In this document: positions 1 through 5,791 of the stretch, piece after piece
How the letters are laid out: the number at the start of each line of letters is the position of its first letter
How positions within the stretch are numbered: position 1 is the stretch's first letter
Assembly (NCBI GenBank): GCA_026706505.1
Contig: JAPOYQ010000541.1
Coordinates: forward strand, 1 to 5,791
From: Gemmatimonadota bacterium
GTDB lineage: Bacteria > Latescibacterota > UBA2968 > UBA8231
Direction: 5' to 3'
Length of the DNA: 5,791 nt
Notes under the pieces: model-generated
Databases searched by the model: none
The model's input: only the letters and a program-made list of their open reading frames with translations
Told to the model about the DNA's origin: nothing
Program-made: the position numbers and the translations under genes

Positions 1-474
1 CGGCTTGTGCCACAGCCCCCAGGGCACGGGCTCGCCGCGCGCCGCCCCTTCAAAGAGCTTCCAAGTCGCCGCGCGGTCCTGGGACACGAGCCAGGGTTTG
101 ATGTGCGGGTGGATGATATTGGCCCAGTCGTTCTCTGGCGTGGCAAAGTAAAACAGCCCCCCTAAAAACGGGATCAAGTTCATAACGAAACCCCAAGAGG
201 GTATCGCCGAAGCCACGATCATCATTATGTAAATAGTCGCCAACTCGCCGCTGTGCAGCCGCGAACCAGTGAGCAGCTGGGCAAGGGGATTGAGCAGTAA
301 AGTGAGCAAAAAGAACAGAAAGATGGCGGCACCAGTGGAATAATCCGCGGCCATAGCCGAACCGCGCACCACCAGCGTGCCATAGGATTCCCCAAAGGAG
401 ATCGCAGTAGCGCAGAGCAGACCGACAAAAACCGCCCGTTTGGAAACGCCGCGCTGTGGTTGGGTTTCTGTCAC
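1..474 (-). CDS. DUF6785-like polytopic membrane protein, N-terminal 158 residues (cut by window edge)
   Basis: Function unknown. The visible protein reads as an integral membrane protein and I recognise it as resembling the uncharacterised DUF6785/DUF6784 family, which looks like an oligopeptide-transporter-type membrane protein. Hydrophobic segments lie at about residues 14-28, 49-68, 78-92 and 96-111. They are followed by the motif FYFATPEN at 108-115 and a conserved-looking stretch with HPHIKPWLV at 122-130, which in relatives (from memory) follows the third membrane segment. The GTG start at 474-472 is chosen because AAAGG lies five bases upstream (complement of 480-484), the in-frame stop upstream is at 576-574, and no ATG lies between. 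The C-terminus lies beyond position 1; relatives are, from memory, several hundred residues long. It is transcribed divergently from the helicase. A transport role is inference only. The coding frame is secure, the family assignment fairly so. Confidence 0.8.
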   Translation of the reverse strand, partial: MTETQPQRGVSKRAVFVGLLCATAISFGESYGTLVVRGSAMAADYSTGAAIFLFFLLTLLLNPLAQLLTGSRLHSGELATIYIMMIVASAIPSWGFVMNLIPFLGGLFYFATPENDWANIIHPHIKPWLVSQDRAATWKLFEGAARGEPVPWGLWHKP

Positions 475-649
475 ATTCGCCTTTGCCGGGATTTCGTTCG
501 TCGCCCACGTCTTGCCGCAGCCGGCCCCATAATCGAGACGCGACCGCCGTTCCGCATTGTAAACTACAGGGCGTCAACGGCATTATCAAAGCCGCTAGTT
601 TCACAGCGGTATTTTCTGAGCTTCTGCCCACGCGATAGTTGGCAAAGAC

Positions 650-678
650 TTGCCCCGGTCATCCCCGCGCCTTAAATC
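650..678 (+). promoter_or_regulatory. Weak candidate promoter for the leader ORF and helicase
   Basis: TTGCCC at 650-655 and TAAATC at 673-678 are separated by 17 bases; shifting the -10 by one base gives TTAAAT at 672-677. The matches to the sigma-70 consensus are partial (four of six, then three or four of six). It would place a transcript start about 25 bases before the ATG at 709, a sensible distance. In GC-rich DNA such a match can easily arise by chance. Confidence 0.22.
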
Positions 679-697
679 CTACGACCAACCCAACCAC

Positions 698-703
698 GAG
701 GAG
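698..703 (+). promoter_or_regulatory. Shine-Dalgarno sequence for the leader ORF
   Basis: GAGGAG lies five bases before the ATG at 709, the best ribosome-binding match upstream of the helicase. The helicase start at 762 has no comparable sequence in front of it (only GCCGAGC nearby). This suggests ribosomes load here and reach the helicase by coupling. Confidence 0.6.
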
Positions 704-708
704 CAACC

Positions 709-765
709 ATGTCCACCGAAGAAGGCATGGCGACCATCACCGCCCACGCTGCCGAGCATCTATGA
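709..765 (+). CDS. Candidate 18-residue leader ORF, translationally coupled to the helicase
   Basis: The ORF reads MSTEEGMATITAHAAEHL and stops at TGA 763-765. It has a strong GAGGAG Shine-Dalgarno sequence five bases upstream of its ATG, and its stop overlaps the helicase start at 762 in the ATGA arrangement typical of translational coupling. The peptide has no recognisable domain, no signal sequence and no run of one amino acid of the attenuator type. It may serve only to deliver ribosomes to a helicase start that has a poor site of its own. An alternative is that it is the true helicase N-terminus disconnected by a frameshift: both peptides begin MST and have Glu/Ala-rich starts. A third possibility is chance. 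The sequence supports the ORF and its signals; expression and role are inference. Confidence 0.45.
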   Translation: MSTEEGMATITAHAAEHL

Positions 766-2516
766 GCACAGCAGAACAACAGGCCGAGGCCCTAGCCGCC
801 GGACTATATGCCCATCAGGTCGAGGGCATTGCCTTTTTGTTAGGTCGCCAGCGGGCGATCCTCGCCGACGACATGGGGCTGGGCAAGACGCGGCAGTCCG
901 TGCTCGCCATGCGCCAAGCCCGACCCGAGGGGCCTTATCTAGTCGTCTGCCCGGCCGCGGTCAAAATCAACTGGGCGAGAGAGATTGAACTAGTGCTGCC
1001 GACGGCAGAAATCGCCATCGTCGGCCCCGCACCCGCACCTGAGCCCGGCTATACCGGCTGGGTCGTCATCAACTATGACATCCTCGCCAAACACCCGCTG
1101 GCGGAACACGCTTGGAGTGGCCTAGTCTTTGACGAGGCCCACTATCTTAAAAACTACCGCAGCCAGCGGCACCGCCTGTCCATGGACTTGGTCAAGGCCG
1201 TCGACGACGAGGCGGTGATCCACCTTTTGACCGGCACGCCGTTAACGAGCCGACCGCGCGATCTCTTTCCCTTGTTGCAACTGGCGCGCCACGCGCTCGG
1301 GCGTTCCTTCGTCTCGTTCGCCAAGCGCTATTGCGACGCGTACAAAGGCGAGTACGGCTGGGTCGCCGACGGAGCCTCCAATATCGAAGAGCTGACCGTG
1401 CAACTGCACGGCATCATGCTGCGCCGCACCAAGGCCGAGGTCCTCGACCTACCGCCCAAGATCCGCAGTTGGCTCGACGTGGAGGTCGCCAGCCGGGTGG
1501 CGCGCGAGATGAGCGAGGCCGTGACGGAACTGTTGCAGACCATCTCGCGCCGAGGCCAAGCCAAGCTAGCCGACGAAACCGAGACCGAGCGCCGCTCGCG
1601 ACAGGGCTGGATCATGGGCCAGCTAACCACCGCGCGCAATCGCTTGGCCATCGCCAAGGTCCGCAGCACGATCCCCTTCGTCGAAAACGCACTCGAACAG
1701 GGCGAAAAGGTTCTAGTCTTCTCGTGTTTTCTCGCGCCCGTCAACACGCTGCGCAAGCACTTTGGCCAAAAGGCCGTAGCCATCACCGGCGAGGTGCCCG
1801 CTAGCGAGCGGCAACAACTAGCCGACCGCTTTCAGGAGGACGACTCCGTGCAGATATTGGCCGCGCAGATTACCGCCGGGGGCGTCGGGCTCAACCTCAC
1901 CGCGGCGCGGCAAGTGGTCTTCAACGATCTCGACTGGGTGCCGGTCAATCATTGGCAGGCCGAGGACCGAGCCTACCGCATTGGACAAAATCAAGCTGTC
2001 AACGTCACCTATATGGTCGGCAGCAACACGATCGACGAATTCGTCAAGACGGTCCTCGAAACCAAGTCGACGCTGATCGACCAACTCGTCGAAGGCAACG
2101 CCTTGCCCGAAGATTTCCAGCGCGACGTGATGGATGAGTTGCGGCGGGTGATGGAGGTACTGCCTGAACTGCCCACTGGCGCAATGGACGAGCAGCAAGT
2201 GGTGAAACTCTTGCGCGACGCCGGGACGGCTTTTGTCGCCGCGCAGCCCGCCGTCGAGTCCGAGGCCAAATCGCGCTTGCCGTCGGCCGAGGCAGTGCGC
2301 GTGTTGGCGCGGGTGTTGGCAGGGCCAAAGCGGGCGCTGTACCGAGTGGACAGTTCGTCGAAGCCGGGGGCGTTCTACGAATTGGAGGTAGAGGGAAACG
2401 ACATAAGTTGCAATTGTAAGGGATTTTCTTATCGGGGGATTTGCCAACATGCGCGGGCGTTGAAGGAAGCGTTGGTCAAGGGGGAGGGATTGCCGGAGGG
2501 ATTCGTCGAAGTTTGA
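762..2516 (+). CDS. SNF2-family DNA-dependent ATPase (SMARCAL1-like) with C-terminal SWIM zinc finger
   Basis: A 584-residue ATP-driven DNA translocase of helicase superfamily 2. The first RecA lobe has a Q-motif-like LYAHQVEG (15-22), Walker A DDMGLGKT (36-43), DEAH (124-127) and LLTGTPL (155-161). The second lobe has ITAGGVGLNLT (370-380) and motif VI QAEDRAYRIGQ (399-409) with R403 and R406 as likely arginine-finger residues. All key catalytic motifs look intact. A SWIM finger of form CxCx8CxH follows, with ligands C550, C552, C561 and H563, presumably for DNA or protein binding. The short, insertion-poor SNF2 core resembles SMARCAL1-like proteins, which remodel or reanneal DNA at forks; that role here is inference. 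ATG 762 is preferred because upstream residues in this frame (to a TTG at 639) are His/Arg-rich and do not look like protein. The last 220 bases or so use codons unlike the rest. No nuclease or methylase neighbour is visible. Confidence 0.93.
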   Translation: MSTAEQQAEALAAGLYAHQVEGIAFLLGRQRAILADDMGLGKTRQSVLAMRQARPEGPYLVVCPAAVKINWAREIELVLPTAEIAIVGPAPAPEPGYTGWVVINYDILAKHPLAEHAWSGLVFDEAHYLKNYRSQRHRLSMDLVKAVDDEAVIHLLTGTPLTSRPRDLFPLLQLARHALGRSFVSFAKRYCDAYKGEYGWVADGASNIEELTVQLHGIMLRRTKAEVLDLPPKIRSWLDVEVASRVAREMSEAVTELLQTISRRGQAKLADETETERRSRQGWIMGQLTTARNRLAIAKVRSTIPFVENALEQGEKVLVFSCFLAPVNTLRKHFGQKAVAITGEVPASERQQLADRFQEDDSVQILAAQITAGGVGLNLTAARQVVFNDLDWVPVNHWQAEDRAYRIGQNQAVNVTYMVGSNTIDEFVKTVLETKSTLIDQLVEGNALPEDFQRDVMDELRRVMEVLPELPTGAMDEQQVVKLLRDAGTAFVAAQPAVESEAKSRLPSAEAVRVLARVLAGPKRALYRVDSSSKPGAFYELEVEGNDISCNCKGFSYRGICQHARALKEALVKGEGLPEGFVEV

Positions 2517-2521
2517 CAAGT

Positions 2522-2539
2522 TCGGACAAACTGTTCCGA
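2522..2539 (+). other. Small hairpin just after the helicase stop
   Basis: TCGGACA (2522-2528) can pair with TGTTCCGA (2532-2539) as seven base pairs with one bulged T and a three-base loop. It starts five bases after the helicase stop codon, where a terminator might lie, but no T-run follows it, so it is not a classic intrinsic terminator. It could stabilise the mRNA end, act as an imperfect operator, or be chance. Confidence 0.3.
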
Positions 2540-2620
2540 TCCGATGAGTAGCTTTCTGCATAGACGTTTTTAGAGACACTGGACTTGGATATATTGATTA
2601 CCCTCCCCATCAACTTTTGC

Positions 2621-2626
2621 AAGGAG
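2621..2626 (+). promoter_or_regulatory. Shine-Dalgarno sequence of the cupin gene
   Basis: AAGGAG lies seven bases before the ATG at 2634, fixing that start. The 117-base gap before the cupin is AT-richer than its surroundings. TATATT at 2590-2595 could be a -10 box, but the matching -35 position (TTTTTA at 2567-2572) is poor, so a promoter here is plausible but not shown. Confidence 0.7.
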
Positions 2627-2633
2627 CCTATTC

Positions 2634-3278
2634 ATGGCCTTTGAAATTTTCGACTTTCGCCAAGAGGAACACATCAAAAACCTCCTCGTCACGCCGCATA
2701 TCCGCTCCCGCTTTCTGCGCATGCAGCCGGGCGACGTGGCCGGCCTGCACAGCCACGACCTCGGCCATGAGATTTTCCTCATCCTGCAAGGCCGCTGCGT
2801 CTTCCACATCGCCGGCAGTGAACAGGAGCTATGCGCGGGCCAACTCTGCGTCGCCCTCGCCGATGAGGTCCATCAGGTGCGGGCCATCGGCGACGAGCCC
2901 ATGATCATGTACCTGTCGGTCACGCCCCACATCCAGCCAACCCACACCGGCCGCGACCCCGACGGCACCCGCCACCCAACTCGCTTCCAGCCCTCCAACT
3001 CGTACGACGTGGAGACGGACACCGACACGCCCATCGACGAACTCATCGACAAATTCACGGCCGCAGCTGACGACTTGGCCCGCGCCGCTAGCGACCAAGC
3101 AACCGCCCAAGCAGCAAGAAGCGACCAACTCAAGGCAGCCCTCGCGGCCGGTGACGAAGCACAGGCCACCGAACTGCGCGAGGCCATGTGGCAAGACGTG
3201 TATCAGAGCTTCAAGCAGGCCCACGCACTGGCCGATGTGTGGAACGACTTGACGCCCCGCGCCGGAAAGGTGGGTTGA
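2634..3278 (+). CDS. Cupin-domain protein with alanine-rich helical C-terminal extension
   Basis: A 214-residue cytoplasmic protein with no signal peptide. The cupin barrel covers roughly residues 20-100. Motif 1 fits G-x5-H-x-H-x4-E-x6-G exactly with G33, H39, H41, E46 and G53. Motif 2 is degenerate: G69 and the metal ligand H80 are present, but the usual Pro, Gly and Asn are replaced by L75, D77 and A84. All four metal ligands (H39, H41, E46, H80) therefore remain, and a divalent metal is expected. Residues 101-132 are polar and probably a linker. Residues 133-208 are rich in Ala, Asp, Glu and Gln and predicted helical, an unusual addition to a small cupin. The reaction is unknown; sugar isomerase, lyase, dioxygenase or ligand-sensing roles are all possible. 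It is the first gene of a three-gene run and ends one base before the dehydrogenase start. Confidence 0.88.
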   Translation: MAFEIFDFRQEEHIKNLLVTPHIRSRFLRMQPGDVAGLHSHDLGHEIFLILQGRCVFHIAGSEQELCAGQLCVALADEVHQVRAIGDEPMIMYLSVTPHIQPTHTGRDPDGTRHPTRFQPSNSYDVETDTDTPIDELIDKFTAAADDLARAASDQATAQAARSDQLKAALAAGDEAQATELREAMWQDVYQSFKQAHALADVWNDLTPRAGKVG

Positions 3279-3279
3279 C

Positions 3280-4353
3280 ATGGCTCCCGTCCGCATCGGC
3301 ATCGTCGGCTGTGGAGCCGTCGCCCAAGTCCAGCACCTACCCAACCTCACCGCGCTCAAGGACCTGTTTTCCGTCGAGATGGTCTGCGACATCTCGCCGA
3401 GCTTGGCGCAGACCGTGGCAGAAGAGTTTCACGTGCCGCGCCACACCGACGACTGGCGCGCGCTGCTCGCTGCCGACCTTGACGCCGTACTCCTGTGCCA
3501 CACCGATCCCAAGACCGAGATCGCCGTCGCCGCCTTTGAGGCCGGCAAACACGTCTTCATCGAAAAGCCGATCTGTTTCTCCCTGCAAGAAGCCGACCGG
3601 ATCATCGCCGCCCGGCAGGCGGCTGGCACTGTTGGCTTAGCTGGTTACATGAAAGTGTACGACCCGGCCTTTGAGGCCGCGGCGCGCGCTGCCGCTGACA
3701 TGGCCGCGATCCGCTTCGTGCAGATCCACCATCTACACACCAACAACTCGCATCACCTAGCGCACTTCCGCCTGCACCGCACCGACGATATACCCGCTGA
3801 TGCCGTCGAGCAGACGAGTGCGGCCCGCGCTGCCGCCGTGCGTGAGGCCATCGGCGAAGTCCCCGCCGACGTACAGTCTGCCTTTGGCTGCCTCTCCGGC
3901 AGCATGATCCACGACATCTACGGCCTGCGCGCCATCATGGGCATGCCCGAAAAAGTCTCCAGCACCGAGATCTGGTACGAAGGCTGGGGCGTCAGCACCA
4001 TGCTCGCTTATGCCAACGGCGCGCGCTGTGCGGCAACCTGGGTCGAGTTAAAGGACGTGCGTGACTTCAAAGAAACCCTCGAAGTCTGCGGTGACGACCG
4101 CCGCGTGTTGCTCTCTTATCCGACTGGCTTTTCGCGGGGCATCCTCTCCACCTTGGAGATTCAGACCCTCGACGAGGCCGGCGAGGCCATCACCCACCGC
4201 CCGGCTATCGCGTGGGAAGGCCCCTTCGTCCGCGAACTGAAGCACTTCCACGCCTGCATCACCGAGGGTGCGCAGCCGCGTACTCCCCTAGAAGAAGCCC
4301 GCTGCGACATCGCCCTGATCATCGACATCATCAAAGCCTATATCGACCGCTAA
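3280..4353 (+). CDS. Gfo/Idh/MocA-family NAD(P)-dependent oxidoreductase
   Basis: A 357-residue dehydrogenase of the family that oxidises or reduces sugars, inositols and related polyols. The N-terminal Rossmann fold starts at residue 4 with IGIVGCGAVA (6-15), carrying the GxGxxA nucleotide-binding glycines G10 and G12. Family motif EKP is at 95-97 and is followed by the GYMKVYDP segment (122-129), where K125 is a likely active-site lysine. H211 in SMIHDIYGLR (208-217) is the likely catalytic histidine. Between these lies a His-rich, polar stretch (about 149-168) and a helical insertion (about 171-202), which I recall from one subgroup of the family. C-terminal strands and a helix complete the fold, and the length is normal. 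Spacing of one base after the cupin implies co-translation; AAAGGTGGG in the cupin tail is the ribosome site. The substrate cannot be told from sequence. Confidence 0.93.
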   Translation: MAPVRIGIVGCGAVAQVQHLPNLTALKDLFSVEMVCDISPSLAQTVAEEFHVPRHTDDWRALLAADLDAVLLCHTDPKTEIAVAAFEAGKHVFIEKPICFSLQEADRIIAARQAAGTVGLAGYMKVYDPAFEAAARAAADMAAIRFVQIHHLHTNNSHHLAHFRLHRTDDIPADAVEQTSAARAAAVREAIGEVPADVQSAFGCLSGSMIHDIYGLRAIMGMPEKVSSTEIWYEGWGVSTMLAYANGARCAATWVELKDVRDFKETLEVCGDDRRVLLSYPTGFSRGILSTLEIQTLDEAGEAITHRPAIAWEGPFVRELKHFHACITEGAQPRTPLEEARCDIALIIDIIKAYIDR

Positions 4354-4354
4354 C

Positions 4355-4362
4355 AAAGGAAG
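4355..4362 (+). promoter_or_regulatory. Shine-Dalgarno sequence of the TIM-barrel hydrolase gene
   Basis: AAAGGAAG lies just after the dehydrogenase stop and four to six bases before the ATG at 4367. This supports that start and shows the gene can load ribosomes by itself within the operon. Confidence 0.7.
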
Positions 4363-4366
4363 CAAC

Positions 4367-5791
4367 ATGGCCCCCAAGCCCAAAGCACCGCCCATCATCT
4401 TCACCGACGACGGCTGGATTTTCACGGCCGAGGAAAACGTCTCGGTCGCCGACCTCAAAGAGAAAATCGTCGACGGCTATGCTGGCACCGGCGGCGCGCT
4501 GTGGTGGAGTACGGGCGATCACGAGGTCTATCAGTTCGAGACGGAGATTGGCGAGAAATTCGGCGACGACCGCAGTGACCTCGACGCAACAGCCCCTTCC
4601 TTCGTTCACTCGGCCACACCCGGCGTCGAGGATCGGATCGCCGCCAACCTACAGGGCCTGATCGCCGAGTGCGGCGGGCCGTTGACCGCGCTGGCGCAAC
4701 TGTGCCGGGAGGCGGAGATCCCCTTTTTCCCGCGCGTGCGCATGAATAGCCACTACGTGATCGACCCGTCCCATCCCGGCTACGGCCGCTTCCGCCGCGA
4801 GCAACCCCACCTGCTCATTGGCCGCCCCGGCGAGGAGTTCCCCGAGAAGTCGGTCGAGTGGGGCATCCGCACCGGCCTCGACTACGCCCACGCCGAGGTG
4901 CGCGAACACATGCGGCGCATCGCCTGCGAGGTCTTCGAGCGCTTTGACGTCGATGGCATCGAACTCGACTTCATGCGCCATTCGGCCTTCTTCCGCATGG
5001 CCGAAGCCACGGCCAACAGCTACCTGATGACCGATCTGGTGCAAAAGATCAAGGCGCGGCTCGACGAGGTCAGCGCCCAACGCGGCAAGCCCTTGCAACT
5101 AGCCGTCCGCGTCCCCCCGACCTTGGCCGACTCGCGGCGCATCGGCCTCGACGTCGACGAATGGATCGAGACCGGCCTCGTCGATATCGTCGTCGTTGGC
5201 GGCGGCTTTATCTCCTTCGAGACTCCAGTCGATGAATTCGTCCGCGTTGCCGCCTCTACTCCCTGCCTCGTCTATGGCTGCCTCGAGGCCACCCGCCACA
5301 GCGACCGGCACTTCCTCCGCGCCTTGGCCCTGCGCTGGCTCACCGACGGAGCCGACGGCATTTACCTGTACAACTTCTACACCATGTCGCCCGAGTGGAA
5401 CCGCCAAACCGCCGCTGAATTCTCCGACCTCGCAACCCTGAAAAAACTCGACAAGTGCTACGAGATCAGCGGCACCATGTCCTTCAGTCCCACCGAGGGC
5501 CACAGCGCCGCCTTCCGCTTAGCCCACCCCTCGACGCCGCTTCCCGTTCCCTTGCCTACCGACAGCCCAAGCTTGGGGCCGACGCTTCGCATTCGCGTCG
5601 CCGATGATGTGGCCGATGCCTCCGGCGGCTTGGCCTTGCGTTTGGATCACTTGCCCCCGGAGGACCGCCTCGAAGTCGAACTCAACGGCCGCGCCCTCCC
5701 TTGGGACCAAGCTCAAGTCTCCGGCGATGGCTGGTCGCGCCAGCAGGCAGCACCGCTGTTTTGGGCCAGCTATCCCACCCGTCCAGTCGAG
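4367..5791 (+). CDS. TIM-barrel glycoside-hydrolase-like protein (GHL10-type), cut by right edge
   Basis: The visible 475 residues begin without a signal peptide, so the protein should be cytoplasmic. Residues from about 15 to 370 read as a TIM barrel of the glycoside-hydrolase-like kind. Strand-end motifs include FFPRVRMNSHY (120-130), DVDGIELDFMRH (194-205), LQLAVRVP (243-250), LVDIVVVGGGF (271-281) and GADGIYLYNFYTM (328-340). E199 and D201 in GIELDF are the best candidates for catalytic acids. From about residue 380 a strand-rich region with LRIRVADD (407-414) and LEVELNGRALP (435-445) looks like the start of an added beta-sandwich. The frame stays open to the last base, so the C-terminus is missing. 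It follows the dehydrogenase by 13 bases and probably shares its transcript. The likely job is cleavage of a glycoside or glycoside-like bond inside the cell; substrate unknown. The exact family (GHL10, GHL6 or an unnamed relative) is uncertain. Confidence 0.8.
   Translation, partial: MAPKPKAPPIIFTDDGWIFTAEENVSVADLKEKIVDGYAGTGGALWWSTGDHEVYQFETEIGEKFGDDRSDLDATAPSFVHSATPGVEDRIAANLQGLIAECGGPLTALAQLCREAEIPFFPRVRMNSHYVIDPSHPGYGRFRREQPHLLIGRPGEEFPEKSVEWGIRTGLDYAHAEVREHMRRIACEVFERFDVDGIELDFMRHSAFFRMAEATANSYLMTDLVQKIKARLDEVSAQRGKPLQLAVRVPPTLADSRRIGLDVDEWIETGLVDIVVVGGGFISFETPVDEFVRVAASTPCLVYGCLEATRHSDRHFLRALALRWLTDGADGIYLYNFYTMSPEWNRQTAAEFSDLATLKKLDKCYEISGTMSFSPTEGHSAAFRLAHPSTPLPVPLPTDSPSLGPTLRIRVADDVADASGGLALRLDHLPPEDRLEVELNGRALPWDQAQVSGDGWSRQQAAPLFWASYPTRPVE

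Larger units (their letters stand above)
475..708. other. Divergent intergenic region with weak promoter-like signals
   Basis: This stretch separates the minus-strand membrane protein gene from the plus-strand leader ORF and helicase, so it should hold both promoters. No strong sigma-70 pair is visible. The best plus-strand candidate is listed separately at 650-678. On the minus strand GATAAT (complement of 582-587) resembles a -10 box but lacks a convincing -35, and TTGACG (complement of 573-578) lies only ten bases from TACAAT, too close to work as a pair. A short inverted repeat, CCGCT at 592-596 and AGCGG at 605-609 with an eight-base loop, could be an operator half-site pair or chance. 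Open frames across this stretch lack recognisable protein features. Confidence 0.5.

Noticed and set aside
50..631. Minus-strand open frame of 193 codons
   Set aside because: It covers the DUF6785-like gene in a different frame. Its product is rich in Arg, His and Gly and lacks the membrane segments and conserved motifs of the real frame.
639..761. Extension of the helicase N-terminus to the TTG at 639
   Set aside because: The 41 added residues are His/Arg/Pro-rich and unlike a folded domain. SNF2 proteins of this type can begin shortly before the Q motif, and the leader ORF signals explain the region better.
762..2516. Helicase as part of an anti-phage defence system such as DISARM
   Set aside because: SNF2 proteins occur in such systems, but no methylase, nuclease, phospholipase D or DUF1998 partner lies in the window, and both flanks are metabolic or transport-like genes.
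2522..2575. Intrinsic terminator after the helicase
   Set aside because: The hairpin at 2522-2539 is short and bulged. The nearest T-run (2567-2571) is almost 30 bases away, so the pattern does not fit a rho-independent terminator.
1818..2579. Long minus-strand open frame (253 codons) opposite the helicase gene
   Set aside because: It lies antisense to the strongly supported SNF2-SWIM gene. Its product has no recognisable motif, and such frames are expected opposite GC-rich coding sequence.
3724..3783. His-rich stretch in the dehydrogenase as a separate metal-binding motif
   Set aside because: The histidines lie in the normal C-terminal lobe region of the Gfo/Idh/MocA fold and show no regular metal-site spacing. 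A subgroup-specific substrate loop is more likely.
4649..5503. Two consecutive minus-strand open frames opposite the TIM-barrel gene
   Set aside because: They mirror the codon bias of the plus-strand gene and have no ribosome site or family motifs.

Overview
The window is GC-rich, densely coded bacterial DNA with a strong preference for G or C at third codon positions, which also explains the long antisense open frames over the real genes. It has five protein genes, two of them cut by the window edges, plus one tiny candidate leader ORF. No tRNA, rRNA, CRISPR array, insertion sequence or prophage gene was seen. The gene set (a DUF6785-like membrane protein, a Gfo/Idh/MocA oxidoreductase, a small cupin and a cytoplasmic TIM-barrel glycosidase-like protein) is the kind often seen in glycan-degrading environmental phyla such as Latescibacterota, Poribacteria-like lineages, Planctomycetota or Lentisphaerota. 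This placement is an inference from gene content and is weak.

Layout: (1) Positions 474 to 1, minus strand: the first 158 codons of a polytopic membrane protein resembling DUF6785/DUF6784 proteins, with a GTG start. (2) Positions 475-708: a divergent intergenic region with only weak promoter-like signals. (3) Positions 709-765: an 18-codon ORF with a strong Shine-Dalgarno sequence; its stop overlaps the next start as ATGA. (4) Positions 762-2516: a compact SNF2-family ATPase, SMARCAL1-like, with a C-terminal SWIM zinc finger. (5) Positions 2517-2633: a gap with a small hairpin and a good Shine-Dalgarno sequence before the next gene. (6) Positions 2634-5791: a tight same-strand group of a cupin with an unusual helical tail, a Gfo/Idh/MocA dehydrogenase one base later, and a TIM-barrel glycoside-hydrolase-like protein 13 bases later that runs off the right edge.

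The last three genes look like one transcription unit for intracellular handling of a sugar or sugar acid: a metal-binding cupin (isomerase, lyase or sensor), an NAD(P)-dependent sugar dehydrogenase and a glycosidase-like enzyme, all without signal peptides. The DUF6785-like membrane protein could be a transporter, but it is divergent and separated from the operon by the helicase, so a link is speculative. The SNF2-SWIM protein has no visible partner and probably works in DNA repair or remodelling. Points most worth a second look are the coupled leader ORF, the sharp change in codon use over the SWIM module, and the cupin's helical extension.
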